Counted from the first letter of the stretch, positions 17,338-26,759 are shown. The stretch is 64,000 bases of DNA from Caulobacteraceae bacterium (GCA_016703335.1 JADJCG010000008.1:1-64000), one strand, 5' to 3'. The notes: generated by a model not told the origin, from the sequence alone. Numbers and translations are program-made.

Positions 17338-18723
17338 ATGATTTCGATCACGGAATTTAAGGGCCGCGACGTCGCGGTGTTCGGCTTAGCGCGAACGGGT
17401 CTAGCTGCTGCACGCGCGCTCACCGCAGGCGGCGCGCGCGTGCACGCGTGGGACGACAGCGACGTCACACGTGCGAAGGCTGAAGCGGCGGGCGTCCCTG
17501 TTTCTGACATCAATAGCCGCGATTGGCGGACGTTCGCGGCGCTGGTGCTGTCACCTGGCGTGCCGCTCACGTTTCCCGAGCCGCACCGTGTCGTTACGCT
17601 TGCTGAAGCGACAGGCGTGCCGATTGTCAGCGACATCGAACTCTTCGCGCGCGCCGTGAATGCGCTGCCGGCGACGCAGCGGCCGAAAGTGATCGGCATC
17701 ACTGGCACCAACGGCAAGAGCACAACCTCGGCGCTGATCGCGCATATTCTGAAAGAAGCCGGCAAGGACGTGCGGCTTGGTGGAAATATCGGTGACGCGA
17801 TCCTCGAACAGCCGCCGCTGCACGCTGGCGCGTACTACGTCATCGAACTGAGTTCGTTCCAGCTCGATCTTACGTCGAGTTTGCGTCTCGATGTGGCTGT
17901 TTGGCTCAACACGACGCCAGACCACCTCGATCGTCATGGCGACATGACGGCGTATGTCGCAGCCAAGAAGCGAATCTTCCTGAACCAAGGCGCGGCCGAT
18001 TGGGCCGTCATCGGCGTTGATGACAGCTATTGCGCCATGGTTTGCACCGAACTCACGCGCGGCGCGGTGCAACACGTCGCGCCAATCTCGTCGGGGCAAG
18101 CGCTTGGGCGCGGTGTCAGCGCGTTGAACGGCAAGGTCATCGATAGCCTTGCGGCGCGCGCCGAGACGGTGGCGGATCTCGCCAATGCACCCGCGCTGCA
18201 AGGCAAGCACAACGCACAAAACGCTGCCGCTGCATTCGCTGCAACGAGCGCGCTTGGCGTGGATCACCGCATCATCGCGCAAGCGATGACCGCGTTCGGC
18301 GGCTTGCCGCATCGTCTGGAGCGCGCAGGCACGATCGAAGGCGTGCGCTTCGTCAATGATAGCAAGGCGACCAATGCCAACGCGGCAGCGCAAGCGCTCG
18401 CCGTTTATCCGCGCGTCTATTGGATCGCGGGCGGCGTGGCGAAAGAGGGCGGCATCGAAGATCTCGAGACCTTCTTCCCGCGCATGGCGAAGGCTTATCT
18501 CATCGGCCAATCCGCTGGCGATTTCTCCGACACGCTGCGCGGCAAAGTCGCTATCGCAATGGCGGGCAATCTCGAAGCTGCAGTGAAGATGGCGTTCGCG
18601 GACGCCAAGGCCTCGGGTGAGCCGCATCCGGTTGTGCTGCTGTCGCCGGCGTGCGCCTCATTCGATCAGTTCAAAAGCTACGAAGAGCGCGGCGATCAGT
18701 TCAGAAGTTCGTTGCAGCGCTGA
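17338..18723 (+). CDS. murD: UDP-MurNAc-L-alanine:D-glutamate ligase
   Basis: An intact 461-residue Mur ligase. Residues 10-25 (VAVFGLARTGLAAARAL) form the UDP-binding Rossmann start. The ATP P-loop is ITGTNGKSTTSALI, followed by ELSSFQLD, NTTPDHLDRHGDM, HNAQNAAAAFAA, the central FVNDSKATNANAAAQAL and the C-terminal VVLLSPACASFDQFKSYEER, all typical of MurD. It adds D-glutamate to UDP-MurNAc-L-Ala. It follows mraY after a 64-base gap that contains two TTAA elements spaced by 8 bases. ftsW follows 34 bases later. Confidence 0.97.
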   Translation: MISITEFKGRDVAVFGLARTGLAAARALTAGGARVHAWDDSDVTRAKAEAAGVPVSDINSRDWRTFAALVLSPGVPLTFPEPHRVVTLAEATGVPIVSDIELFARAVNALPATQRPKVIGITGTNGKSTTSALIAHILKEAGKDVRLGGNIGDAILEQPPLHAGAYYVIELSSFQLDLTSSLRLDVAVWLNTTPDHLDRHGDMTAYVAAKKRIFLNQGAADWAVIGVDDSYCAMVCTELTRGAVQHVAPISSGQALGRGVSALNGKVIDSLAARAETVADLANAPALQGKHNAQNAAAAFAATSALGVDHRIIAQAMTAFGGLPHRLERAGTIEGVRFVNDSKATNANAAAQALAVYPRVYWIAGGVAKEGGIEDLETFFPRMAKAYLIGQSAGDFSDTLRGKVAIAMAGNLEAAVKMAFADAKASGEPHPVVLLSPACASFDQFKSYEERGDQFRSSLQR

Positions 18724-18757
18724 GTGACGGCGCGGGCAAGCGCAACGGGGGCGCGGC

Positions 18758-19900
18758 TTGAGCGCCGCGATCGCCGAGCGCTTCGGCGCGGCGGTCGAAC
18801 GGGCGCGGACCTATGATCGTCCGCTGCTCATCATAGCGGCGTTCCTGTTTGCGCTCGGCATTTTGTTTTCAATGTCGGCGAGCCCCGCCGCTACGGCGCG
18901 CATCCAAATTGGCGAGGCATTTTACTTCGCGGGCCGTCAGGCCGCCTACGCCGCGTGTGGCGTCGTCGCGATGTTGACTGCAGCGGCGCTGGATCCACGT
19001 CAAATCCGGCGCGTCGCAGTCATCGTTGTTGCAGTGTTCTTGCCCTTGGCGCTGCTCGCCTCGATCTTCGGAAACGAGATCAAAGGCGCGCAGCGTTGGT
19101 TTGATATTGGCTTCTTCTCTCTGCAGCCGTCTGAAATCTTGAAACCGGCGCTGATCATCGTGTGGGCATGGATGCTCGGCGAGAGCATGAAGCAGCCGGG
19201 CTTTCCTGGTCGCACCGTTGCTATCGCGCTCTATGGCGCGACCGCTGCAGTTCTGCTGTCTCAACCAGACATCGGTCAAACCGCATTGCTTGGCATGTGC
19301 CTCGCGCCGCTGCTTATTCTTTCGGGAGTTGCGCTGCGCTACGTGCTTGGCGGCGGCGTGCTTGCAATGCTCAGCGCCTGGGGAATTTACAATTTCTATC
19401 CGCACGCGCGCGAACGCGTGGATGCGTTCCTCAATCCCGAAGGCGATGCGGCGTACCAAGTCAATCGCGCCCTGGATGCGATTGCGTCTGGCGGCGTGTT
19501 TGGACGCGGCCCGGGAGAGGGCGTGATCAAGACGCGGCTTCCGGATGCGCATGCGGATTTCGTGTTCGCTGTCGCGGCTGAGGAATTTGGTCTCATAGCG
19601 TCGGTCGGGCTCATCGTGGTTTTCGGCGCGCTCGCGTTCCGTGGTTTGTCGCGCGCGAGCCGATTAAATGAGCCGTTCGAACAACTTGCCGCGGCGGGCT
19701 TGATTACGCTGCTCGTCGCACAAGCGTCTATCCACATTGCCGTGAACTTGAGTTTGCTTCCGGCGAAGGGCATGACGCTGCCGTTCATTTCCTTCGGCGG
19801 TTCCTCGATGATCGGCTCGGCGCTGGCATTGGGGTGCTGTCTTTCCCTTCTCCGAGATCGGCCCGGTGCATATCTCTATCCGGGACGCAGACGCGATTAG
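18758..19900 (+). CDS. ftsW: Septal peptidoglycan polymerase FtsW (SEDS family)
   Basis: An intact 380-residue polytopic SEDS glycosyltransferase, beginning with TTG at 18758. Family motifs are GAQRWFDIGFFSLQPSE, LSQPDIGQT, the GGVFGRGPGEGV extracellular loop with LPDAHADFVFAVAAEEFG, whose Asp is the proposed catalytic residue, and the C-terminal KGMTLPFISFGGSSM. It polymerises lipid II with its partner FtsI at the division site. It lies between murD and murG as in other alphaproteobacteria. Confidence 0.96.
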   Translation: MSAAIAERFGAAVERARTYDRPLLIIAAFLFALGILFSMSASPAATARIQIGEAFYFAGRQAAYAACGVVAMLTAAALDPRQIRRVAVIVVAVFLPLALLASIFGNEIKGAQRWFDIGFFSLQPSEILKPALIIVWAWMLGESMKQPGFPGRTVAIALYGATAAVLLSQPDIGQTALLGMCLAPLLILSGVALRYVLGGGVLAMLSAWGIYNFYPHARERVDAFLNPEGDAAYQVNRALDAIASGGVFGRGPGEGVIKTRLPDAHADFVFAVAAEEFGLIASVGLIVVFGALAFRGLSRASRLNEPFEQLAAAGLITLLVAQASIHIAVNLSLLPAKGMTLPFISFGGSSMIGSALALGCCLSLLRDRPGAYLYPGRRRD

Positions 19901-19903
19901 AAC

Positions 19904-20995
19904 ATGACCAAAAAAGTCGTCGTCATTGCAGCAGGCGGAACCGGCGGACATTTGTTTCCGGCCGCCGCTTTTGCTGAAGAGATGTTCCGCCGTGAATGGC
20001 GCGTCGTGCTGATGACGGACGCACGCGGACGCCGTTACGCCGAAGGTTTTCCGGCAGAGCGCATCGAGGATGTTTCCGCCGCGTCGATCTCGATGAACCC
20101 GATCACTGCGATCCCAGCTGCGTTCAAAATCTACAAGGGCATCAACGAAGCCAAGGCGCGCTTCAAGGCGCTGCCGCCTGCTTTGGTCGCGGGCTTCGGT
20201 GGCTATCCATCATTCCCGGCTTTGATGGCGGCGCGTGCGCACAAGGTTCCAATCCTGATCCACGAACAGAACTCGGTGCTCGGCCGCGTGAACCGTTCAA
20301 TGGCGTCGAGCGCTTCGATCGTGGCCTGCGGTTTTGAACGACTTGATCGGCTGCCCGCCGAAGCAGCGGCGCGTAAGCGCGTTGTCGGCAATCCGGTGCG
20401 GTTACCGATTCTCGCCGTGCGTGAGCGTCCGTACCCGGAAGCGCCCGCGGGCGGGCGGCTCAACATTCTGATCATCGGCGGCAGCCAAGGGGCGCGCGTG
20501 TTCGGGGAAGTGATCCCGTCGGCGATCTCGCTGTTGCCACCGGCGCTGCGCTCGCGGCTCGATATCGTGCATCAGGTGCGCGAGGAGCAAGTGGAGGACG
20601 CGAAGGCGAAGTACAAAGCCGGGAACATCAGCGCCGAAGTCGCGCCGTTCTTCAAGGACATGGGCCAGCGCCTGGGCGCGGCGCACTTGGTGATCTCTCG
20701 AGCTGGCGCTTCGTCGGTGACGGAACTTCAGGTCGCGGGGCGCCCCGCAATCTTGATCCCGTTTGCCGCCGCCGCCGATGACCACCAGACAGCCAACGCC
20801 GAAGGTCTCACCTCCGTCGGCGCCGCAGATCTGTTCACGGAAGCCGAGTTTAACGCAGGCGCACTCGCAGCGCTCCTGGAGCGTCGCTTAGCCGATCCGC
20901 ACGGGCTGGCCGTGCGCGCCGCCGCCGCCCGCGCCGCCGCTAAGCCTGAAGCCGCCAAAACCTTGGCCGACCTGGCTGAAGGTGCCGCGCTCTAA
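19904..20995 (+). CDS. murG: UDP-GlcNAc:lipid I N-acetylglucosaminyltransferase
   Basis: An intact 363-residue GT28 glycosyltransferase. The N-terminal glycine-rich loop AAGGTGGHLFPAAAFAEE binds the lipid diphosphate. LVAGFGGYPSFPALMAA and ILIHEQNSVLGRVNR follow, then the UDP-binding IIGGSQGARVFGEV and the C-terminal ISRAGASSVTELQVAGRPAI with PFAAAADDHQTANA. It converts lipid I to lipid II at the cytoplasmic membrane face. In many alphaproteobacteria murC follows directly; here a five-gene insert intervenes. Confidence 0.97.
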   Translation: MTKKVVVIAAGGTGGHLFPAAAFAEEMFRREWRVVLMTDARGRRYAEGFPAERIEDVSAASISMNPITAIPAAFKIYKGINEAKARFKALPPALVAGFGGYPSFPALMAARAHKVPILIHEQNSVLGRVNRSMASSASIVACGFERLDRLPAEAAARKRVVGNPVRLPILAVRERPYPEAPAGGRLNILIIGGSQGARVFGEVIPSAISLLPPALRSRLDIVHQVREEQVEDAKAKYKAGNISAEVAPFFKDMGQRLGAAHLVISRAGASSVTELQVAGRPAILIPFAAAADDHQTANAEGLTSVGAADLFTEAEFNAGALAALLERRLADPHGLAVRAAAARAAAKPEAAKTLADLAEGAAL

Positions 20996-21078
20996 TCTTC
21001 CTGGCCCTGCATCCAAGATCGCCTTGTGCGGCGGTAGAGGATCAGATGCGCCCGGTCTGGGCGGCAGGGAGACCTGAG

Positions 21079-21222
21079 ATGACCGAGGAATTGTTTCGCG
21101 ACTTCTGGTGGCTGATGTTCCCTGTGTTCGGGATGGTGATGGCGATTCTAGGTGCGGTGCGGAACGGCGCTTACCAAGATCGGGTCATCCGCGACGCCCG
21201 CGAAAATCTGGAGCGCAACTGA
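21079..21222 (+). CDS. Small membrane protein, N-terminal paralogue of the next gene
   Basis: A 47-residue product with ATG at 21079 and stop at 21222. It opens with TEELFRDFWWLMFPVFGMVM, one hydrophobic segment, and ends in a charged tail (DRVIRDARENLERN). The N-terminal 25 residues closely match those of the overlapping next gene (MSFEELFRDFWWLMFPIFGM), which shows a tandem duplication. The two genes overlap at TGATG, which indicates translational coupling. Function unknown. Confidence 0.65.
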   Translation: MTEELFRDFWWLMFPVFGMVMAILGAVRNGAYQDRVIRDARENLERN

Positions 21223-21617
21223 TGTCGTTCGAAGAACTCTTCAGGGACTTTTGGTGGTTGATGTTTCCCATCTTCGGGATGGGGATGGGGCTGCTCGGCA
21301 TGATCTCGAGCGAGCGCCGCTCACGCGAAGTGATGAACGTGATCAAGTCCTACGTTGATCAAGGCAAGGAAGTGCCGCCTGAGCTACTGCGCATGGCGCA
21401 GTCGGATTGGGAGGCGCCGGCTCAGCCGCAGCAGCGCGCACCAAACTCCAATCTCTGGAGCTTCTTTACCTTTGCCGCCATTGCCGCAGGTTTCAGCGTG
21501 GCATGGTGGTATGTGCGCGGAGAGTTGTGGTCGATTTCATTCTTGGTTGTGGCAGTGACGTTTGGTGTTCTCGCATTTGGCGCACTCGTAATAGCCATCA
21601 CGTCGCGCCGCTCCTGA
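21222..21617 (+). CDS. Membrane protein of unknown function upstream of ECF sigma gene
   Basis: A 131-residue protein whose ATG at 21222 is inside the previous stop. It has an N-terminal hydrophobic segment (FRDFWWLMFPIFGMGMGLLG), a short cytoplasmic loop with EVMNVIKSYVDQGKEVPPELL, a P/Q-rich linker (QPQQRAP) and two C-terminal transmembrane helices (residues about 75-125). The middle segment resembles the short helical linker found in several sigma-associated membrane proteins. It is 6 bases upstream of an ECF sigma factor and is probably co-transcribed with it. It may be part of the signal-sensing arm (inferred from position). Confidence 0.65.
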   Translation: MSFEELFRDFWWLMFPIFGMGMGLLGMISSERRSREVMNVIKSYVDQGKEVPPELLRMAQSDWEAPAQPQQRAPNSNLWSFFTFAAIAAGFSVAWWYVRGELWSISFLVVAVTFGVLAFGALVIAITSRRS

Positions 21618-21623
21618 CGCGCG

Positions 21624-22172
21624 ATGAACGCAGGGGAGGAAGCGCGCCTGATTGGGCTCGCACGAAGGGGCGACTACGCCGCCTTCGGCCGTCTGGTCGA
21701 CATGCATCAAAGCGCGGTGCGTGCGTTTCTGCGACGCGTCACCGGCAATTACGCGGACGCAGACGATCTAGCGCAGGAGGCCTTCGCGCGCACATGGGAC
21801 GTGCTCAATCGTTTCGATGGAACGTCATCGCTGCGCACGTTCATTTGCGGCGTGGCGTTTCAGTACTGGCGCCGCGCCCGTCGTGCGCAGGGGCGGCGAG
21901 AAGCGCGCGAGACGGCGTATGCGGATTTGAGCGAAACGCAGACGGAAGAGTCGCCGGAACGGGCCGGTCAGCGCTTAGCTTTACGCAAAGCCATGGAAGA
22001 ATTACCCGAAGATCAGCGCGGCGCGCTTGCACTTTGTCTCGGCCAGGAATTCACTCATGCCGAGGCCGCAGAGATTTTGGGGCTTCCCTTGGGCACCGTG
22101 AAATCCCACGTGACCAGAGGCCGGGCGCGGCTGCAGGCGGCGCTGGGGATCGCGGAGAACAGCGATGAGTGA
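21624..22172 (+). CDS. ECF-type RNA polymerase sigma factor
   Basis: A 182-residue sigma-70 family protein with only regions 2 and 4. Region 2 has the core-binding and -10 recognition pattern YADADDLAQEAFARTWD and RTFICGVAFQYWRRARR. Region 4 has LPEDQRGALALCLGQEFTHA and a helix-turn-helix AEAAEILGLPLGTVKSHVTR. The linker is rich in charged residues. It sits between a small membrane protein and a short membrane protein overlapping by 8 bases, the usual arrangement of an ECF sigma with its membrane regulator. Its targets are unknown. Confidence 0.93.
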   Translation: MNAGEEARLIGLARRGDYAAFGRLVDMHQSAVRAFLRRVTGNYADADDLAQEAFARTWDVLNRFDGTSSLRTFICGVAFQYWRRARRAQGRREARETAYADLSETQTEESPERAGQRLALRKAMEELPEDQRGALALCLGQEFTHAEAAEILGLPLGTVKSHVTRGRARLQAALGIAENSDE

Positions 22173-22494
22173 CGATCTCGAACTGGCCGCGCTTCTTGGT
22201 GAGGCGCCCAAAACGCCGGACCCCGGCTTTCGCTTCGATGTCCTCGCGCTCACCGCCGAGCGCGCGCGCCGCCGGGATGCACGTCAGCGCGCCTTCCGCA
22301 CCACCGTTCTGTTCGCGCTCGTCGGTCTGATTTTTCCCCTGGCGCATGCATTCCGGCTAGGGCTCGCCCAACTTCAGCCGCTGCTGTTGGTTGCGGGCGT
22401 GCTTTGCCTCGCTTATGTGCTGGCGCTCTGGACTTTAGAGGGGCCGCGCGCCGTGCTGGCGCGTTCTCGTGCGGTGTTGCGCGGGCGGCTCTGA
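22165..22494 (+). CDS. Membrane-anchored putative anti-sigma factor
   Basis: A 109-residue protein starting 8 bases inside the sigma gene. The N-terminal cytoplasmic part (DLELAALLGEAPKTPDPGFR) is short and acidic; two transmembrane helices follow (TTVLFALVGLIFPLAHA and PLLLVAGVLCLAYVLAL). The N-terminus resembles the start of small anti-sigma factors of alphaproteobacterial ECF pairs, but no zinc-binding HxxxCxxC motif is present. Role inferred from overlap and topology. Confidence 0.6.
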   Translation: MSDDLELAALLGEAPKTPDPGFRFDVLALTAERARRRDARQRAFRTTVLFALVGLIFPLAHAFRLGLAQLQPLLLVAGVLCLAYVLALWTLEGPRAVLARSRAVLRGRL

Positions 22495-22506
22495 GGGGAG
22501 ACGCGA

Positions 22507-22707
22507 ATGAAGCGCTTTACGATCGTCAGCCGGCTGCTCAGCACCGCCACCCCCGGCGTGCTCGGACACGCAGACACCGCAGCTGAAGCGGTGAAGATGG
22601 CACGCGGCTTTACCGAAGCCGGCAAAGTCGATGTCCGCATCGGCGACAACCAAGAGCAGAAGCACTTCGACACCGAGTCGTTCGCCAAACAATACGGCGT
22701 CCGCTAA
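22507..22707 (+). CDS. Small conserved hypothetical protein
   Basis: A 66-residue soluble protein with a GGGGAG ribosome-binding site before ATG 22507. The sequence (VSRLLSTATPGVLGHADTAA, then EAVKMARGFTEAGKVDVRIG) suggests a small alpha/beta domain. No known function. It is the last gene of the insert before murC. Confidence 0.5.
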   Translation: MKRFTIVSRLLSTATPGVLGHADTAAEAVKMARGFTEAGKVDVRIGDNQEQKHFDTESFAKQYGVR

Positions 22708-22718
22708 CCGCTGCGCCT

Positions 22719-22746
22719 TTGATGCGCCTAAGAGCGCGCCTATACT
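22719..22746 (+). promoter_or_regulatory. Putative sigma-70 promoter for murC
   Basis: TTGATG and TATACT are separated by 16 bases and lie 20 bases upstream of the murC ATG. This would let murC be expressed independently of murG and of the sigma-factor insert. Confidence 0.5.
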
Positions 22747-22765
22747 GGCGCGGTTAGGGGAGAAC

Positions 22766-24181
22766 ATGATCCGCCGCGCTATTCCGTTTGATACGGGCCC
22801 AATTCATTTCGTTGGCATCGGCGGCATCGGCATGTCGGGCATCGCTTCGGTCATGAAGAACCTCGGCTACGATGTGACCGGTTCGGACGCCAAGGAAGGC
22901 GCCAATATCGAGCGCCTGCGCGCGTGCGGGATCACTGTTACCATCGGCCACAAAGCCGAGAACGCTGTGAACGCCGGCGTCGTTGTAATTTCATCCGCCA
23001 TCAAGGGCGGCAATCCAGAAGTCGATACAGCGCGCGCCCGCGGCGTCCCGATCGTTCGCCGCGCTGAGATGCTGGCGGAGATCATGCGCCTGAAGTGGAC
23101 CGTCGCGATCGGCGGCACCCACGGCAAGACGACGACGACCTCAATGATCGCCGCGCTGCTGGACGCTGGCGACAAAGACCCGACCGTCATCAACGGCGGC
23201 ATCATCAACGCTTATGGCGCGAACTCGCGCATGGGCGAGGGCGAATGGATGGTGGTCGAGGCCGATGAGAGCGACGGCACGTTTACGCGTTTGCGCGCGA
23301 CGGCAGTCGTCGTCACCAACATGGATCCCGAGCACTTGGACCACTACGGATCCGTCGAAGCGATGAATGCGGCGTTCCAGACCTTCGTCGAGAACATTCC
23401 GTTCTACGGCTTTGCCGTGATGTGCCTCGATCACCCGCAGGTGCAGGCGCTGGCCGCGCAAGTGCGCGACCGCCGGATCATCTCTTACGGTTTCAACCCG
23501 CAGGCCGACGTCTGCGCGGTGAACGTGCGTCCGTCACGCGATGGCTCGACGTTCGATGTTGTTGCGCGCCGTAAAGGCGAGGGGCCGGGCGTGACGATGC
23601 ACGACCTCTTCTTGCCGGTGGCTGGACGTCACAACATTCAGAACGCAGTTGCCGCCATCGCCGTCGCGCGCGAGCTTGGCGTTACCGACGCGGGCATCCG
23701 CAATGGCCTGAAGAAATTCGCCGGCGTGAAGCGCCGCTTCACAACGACGGGCTATTGGAACGAAGTCCGGATCGTTGACGATTACGGACACCACCCGGTC
23801 GAAATCGCCGCCGTGCTTTCAGCGGCACGCGAAATGACCGAAGGCCGCGTTCTCGCTGTCGTGCAGCCGCACCGCTACTCGCGCCTGCGCGATCTCTTTC
23901 AGGACTTTTCCACCTGCTTCAACGACGCGGATATTGTCGCCGTCGCAGACGTCTACGCCGCCGGCGAAGCGCCGATCGATGGCGTCAGCGCCGATACGCT
24001 TGCGGCGAGCCTGAAGAGCCACGGTCACCGAGACGCGCGCCGCCTCGCTAGTCTCGATGATCTGCCGGACTTCGTGCGCGCCGAAGCTAAGCCGGGAGAC
24101 ATCGTCGTCTGTCTCGGCGCGGGCGACATCACGGCGTACGCCAACGCACTTCCGGCAAAGCTCGGCGCGGCAGCGGCTTAG
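22766..24181 (+). CDS. murC: UDP-N-acetylmuramate:L-alanine ligase
   Basis: An intact 471-residue Mur ligase that adds L-alanine to UDP-MurNAc. The ATG at 22766 is chosen for the family N-terminus IHFVGIGGIGMSGIASVM. The ATP P-loop is GGTHGKTTTTSMI. Further motifs are VEADESDGTF, TNMDPEHLDHYGS, GRHNIQNAVAAIAVA, VDDYGHHPVEIAA and VQPHRYSRLRDLF. It is separated from murG by a membrane-protein/ECF-sigma insert and has its own putative promoter. It is followed by a convergent VWA gene, which overlaps by 4 bases. Confidence 0.97.
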   Translation: MIRRAIPFDTGPIHFVGIGGIGMSGIASVMKNLGYDVTGSDAKEGANIERLRACGITVTIGHKAENAVNAGVVVISSAIKGGNPEVDTARARGVPIVRRAEMLAEIMRLKWTVAIGGTHGKTTTTSMIAALLDAGDKDPTVINGGIINAYGANSRMGEGEWMVVEADESDGTFTRLRATAVVVTNMDPEHLDHYGSVEAMNAAFQTFVENIPFYGFAVMCLDHPQVQALAAQVRDRRIISYGFNPQADVCAVNVRPSRDGSTFDVVARRKGEGPGVTMHDLFLPVAGRHNIQNAVAAIAVARELGVTDAGIRNGLKKFAGVKRRFTTTGYWNEVRIVDDYGHHPVEIAAVLSAAREMTEGRVLAVVQPHRYSRLRDLFQDFSTCFNDADIVAVADVYAAGEAPIDGVSADTLAASLKSHGHRDARRLASLDDLPDFVRAEAKPGDIVVCLGAGDITAYANALPAKLGAAAA

Positions 24182-25747
24182 TTCGCCGCAGCGCTCCCGC
24201 GACACCGGCCGCGATCGTAGCGGCCAACGGCACGAATGACCTCCGCCTGATCGGGCTCGACACGGCGGCCTGAGATTTGGCTATCCAGCGTGCGCTGAAT
24301 GAGGCTCTCAAGGCTCGTCACGAGATAGCAATCGACTGTGGGCGGTGCGTGCGGATCGCCGATGCCGCTATCGTCGGTGAGGAAGATGTAGCGGGACTGA
24401 GTCACCGCAGCCATCGCGCGCATCACGTACTCAGCACCCGGGCCGACACCGGAGGCGCCAACCGGCACGATCTGGATCCGCTTAGAACGCGCCACTTCCG
24501 CCGAACGCCACGTCGTCGCGATATCGTCCGCATGCGGTGGCGCATCGGCCACGAAGAGGATCGAGCGGACTGCGTTCTCGCGCCAATCGAGCGCAACGGC
24601 TCGCGCCATCGCTTGTTCGACGGCTTCAGGATAATCGCCGCCGCCGCCAGCGCGCTGCTGTGCGAGGTTGCCCTGCATCGACGAGATGTCGCCGGTGAGC
24701 GGGAAGGTGCGCGTGACGAAATCATCATCGGTGTCGCGATAGGCGACGAGGCCGATGCGAATATCCAGATCAGGATGATCTTCGCGCAGATCGCCAACGA
24801 TCGAGCCCAGCTCAGCTTTCAGATATTCGAGCTCGTCGCTCATGCTGCCGGTGGCGTCGACCACGATGGCGAGATCGAAATTGCGGATCGGCGACGCTGA
24901 AGCATCGACCGAGATCGCCACTTCTTGTGCTTCTCCACTGCGTGAGAGCGACACCGATTCCGACATCGGCGTGCGGCGGCCCCGATAGTTGGCGGAAACC
25001 GACACGCGCGATCCCAGGCGATCGAGTTCAGGGAAGAACACTGCCGTGCCATCGGCTGTGGTCGCCAGGGTCAGCTGGTTGCCGTCGCCGCAGGTGAGCG
25101 TGACGTGCGCGAATGGCAGCGCTCTGCCAGCGCGGTCTTCGACCTTCACCGTGAGCACGCGCCGCGTATCCACGCGCGGCACGCCTTCGAGCGCTTCGCT
25201 CTCAAGGAAGGTGTCAACGTATCGGGCATAAAGCTCTGGGTTCAAAAGGTCGTCATGATCGCCAGCTGTGAGCAGGCCAGCCTCAGGCTCGGGGGCGCGG
25301 CGATCACGGTGCCGGAAGGCTGAGCCGCGGTCGGAGTCTGCTTCGTCGGTGGGCGTAGCGGTCGGTTCGAGTTCTGAGCCTACGGTGGTGATTGGTGAGA
25401 CTGATTCAAAATCGCCGCGCCAAGCGGCTGCCCGTGACCACGATGGCCTCTTCGTAGGCTGCCGAAGGTGATGGATCAACGATCACCGGCAAAGGCGTCG
25501 GCGACGGCGGGGCGGATAGATCAGGTGGCGGCACACGCATCTCAGGCGACGGCGGGAGCTCGCTACGCAAAATCTCGCGGCGTCGTTCGCGCTCTGGTGG
25601 CAACACGACGGGCGAAGGTGCGCGTCGGCAAAGCCCATCATCTGATCGTTGCGCTTCCGGTTGTGCTGAGACGCTCACCGGTGATCCCACCAGAGATAAT
25701 CCAATGGCGCTCAATGCGAGTGCTTTGCGTAAGCTCATCATGCGCAT
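24178..25747 (-). CDS. Secreted von Willebrand factor A protein with a TonB-receptor-like VVTGSR segment (frameshifted)
   Basis: The N-terminus (start 25747) has a signal peptide (KALALSAIGLSLVGSPVSVSA), a proline-rich region, and EEAIVVTGSRLAR, which resembles the start of TonB-dependent receptor plugs. Near 25410 the frame shifts and continues with ESVSPITTVGSE. Next come a carboxypeptidase-like beta domain (LTVKVEDRAGRALPFAHVTL) and a VWA domain. Its MIDAS motif is DATGSM in VVDATGSMSDELEYLKAELG, with the downstream T-G and the GGGGDYPEAVEQAM loop carrying metal-ligand positions. VWA domains bind ligands through a divalent metal. The full product would be about 520 residues, extracytoplasmic. 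It is convergent with murC. Confidence 0.82.
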
Positions 25748-25893
25748 CCCCTCAAGTTGCGATGTTGCTCCTGTGGGAAACTGTCTCGCAGCTCTGGAAT
25801 TTCGCTATTCACAAACAAGCGAGGGTGCGGCGGCGAATGTTTCGCTTTCGGAGCGATTTGACTCGCTCGCCCGACTCCGCGCAGCCCGGAAAT

Positions 25894-26755
25894 ATGCCGG
25901 ACACCGCTCACCGCAAACCGCAGCCGCTCCGGGCCGCCATCGTCTACGATTTCGACGGCACGCTCGCGCGCGGCAATCTGCAAGAACGCAGTTTCATTCC
26001 TGACATCGCGGGCATGAAACACGCTGATTTCTGGATGGAAGTGAAGCGTTTGGCGAAGCTTGAGGATGCGGACGAGATCCTCGTCTACATGCATCTAATG
26101 CTCGATCGCGCCCGCGCTGCAGGTCATCCAGTGACGCGCAAGCAGTTACAAGACAATGGCAGCGATCCGGATTTTTCGACGGCCTAGATCACTGGTTCGA
26201 TCGCGTTGACGCGTTCGCCGACGACCTCGGTCTGCAACTGGATCACTACATTGTGTCCTCCGGCATCTACGAGATGATCGAGGGTTGCCCGCTCTTTCCG
26301 CGTTTCCGGCAGGTGTTTGCGTCGCGTTTCTCTACGACAAAGCTGGTGAAGCGAAGTGGCCGGGGGTCGCGATCAACTACACGACCAAAACGCAATTCCT
26401 TTTCCGCATCAACAAGGGCATCGACAACGTCCACGATACGGAAGCGATCAATCGCTGGATGCACAATGATGCCCGCGAACTGCCGTTCGAGCGCATGATC
26501 TTCATCGGCGACGGCGATACCGACATTCCGTCTATGAAGATGGTCACCAGCCAGGGCGGCTGCGCCATTGCCGTGCTCGATCCGTATCAATGGACAGAGC
26601 CGCGCAGCCTCGACAAGGTCGCGCGCCTGATCGCGGAAGATCGCGTGAGCTATGTCGCGCCGGCTGACTATCAGCCGAAGAGCCAACTCGATGTGATCGT
26701 CAAAGGCGCGCTTGGACGCATCGCACTGCGCGCCGGTCTGAAAGTCGACGCCTAA
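25894..26755 (+). CDS. HAD-superfamily phosphatase (frameshifted)
   Basis: The start lies at PDTAHRKPQPLRAAIVYDFD. HAD motif I is DFDGTLARG. The frame changes near 26165 (continuing DGLDHWFDRVDAFADDLGLQ and the motif II region HYIVSSGIYEMIEG) and again near 26310 (continuing AFLYDKAGEAKWPGVAINYT). The last part carries motif IV as FIGDGDTDIPSMKMV. The corrected length is about 285 residues. Size and cap arrangement resemble phosphoserine-phosphatase-like HADs (haloacid dehalogenase-like hydrolases). The substrate is unknown. Confidence 0.82.
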
Positions 26756-26759
26756 GCGA

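Noticed and set aside
16524..17765. A 413-codon open frame on the minus strand across mraY and murD
   Set aside because: It is opposite two certain essential genes, is very Arg/His/Glu-rich, has no ribosome-binding site and arises from GC-rich codon bias.
17551..18627. A 358-codon minus-strand frame inside murD
   Set aside because: Same reason: antisense shadow of an intact gene.
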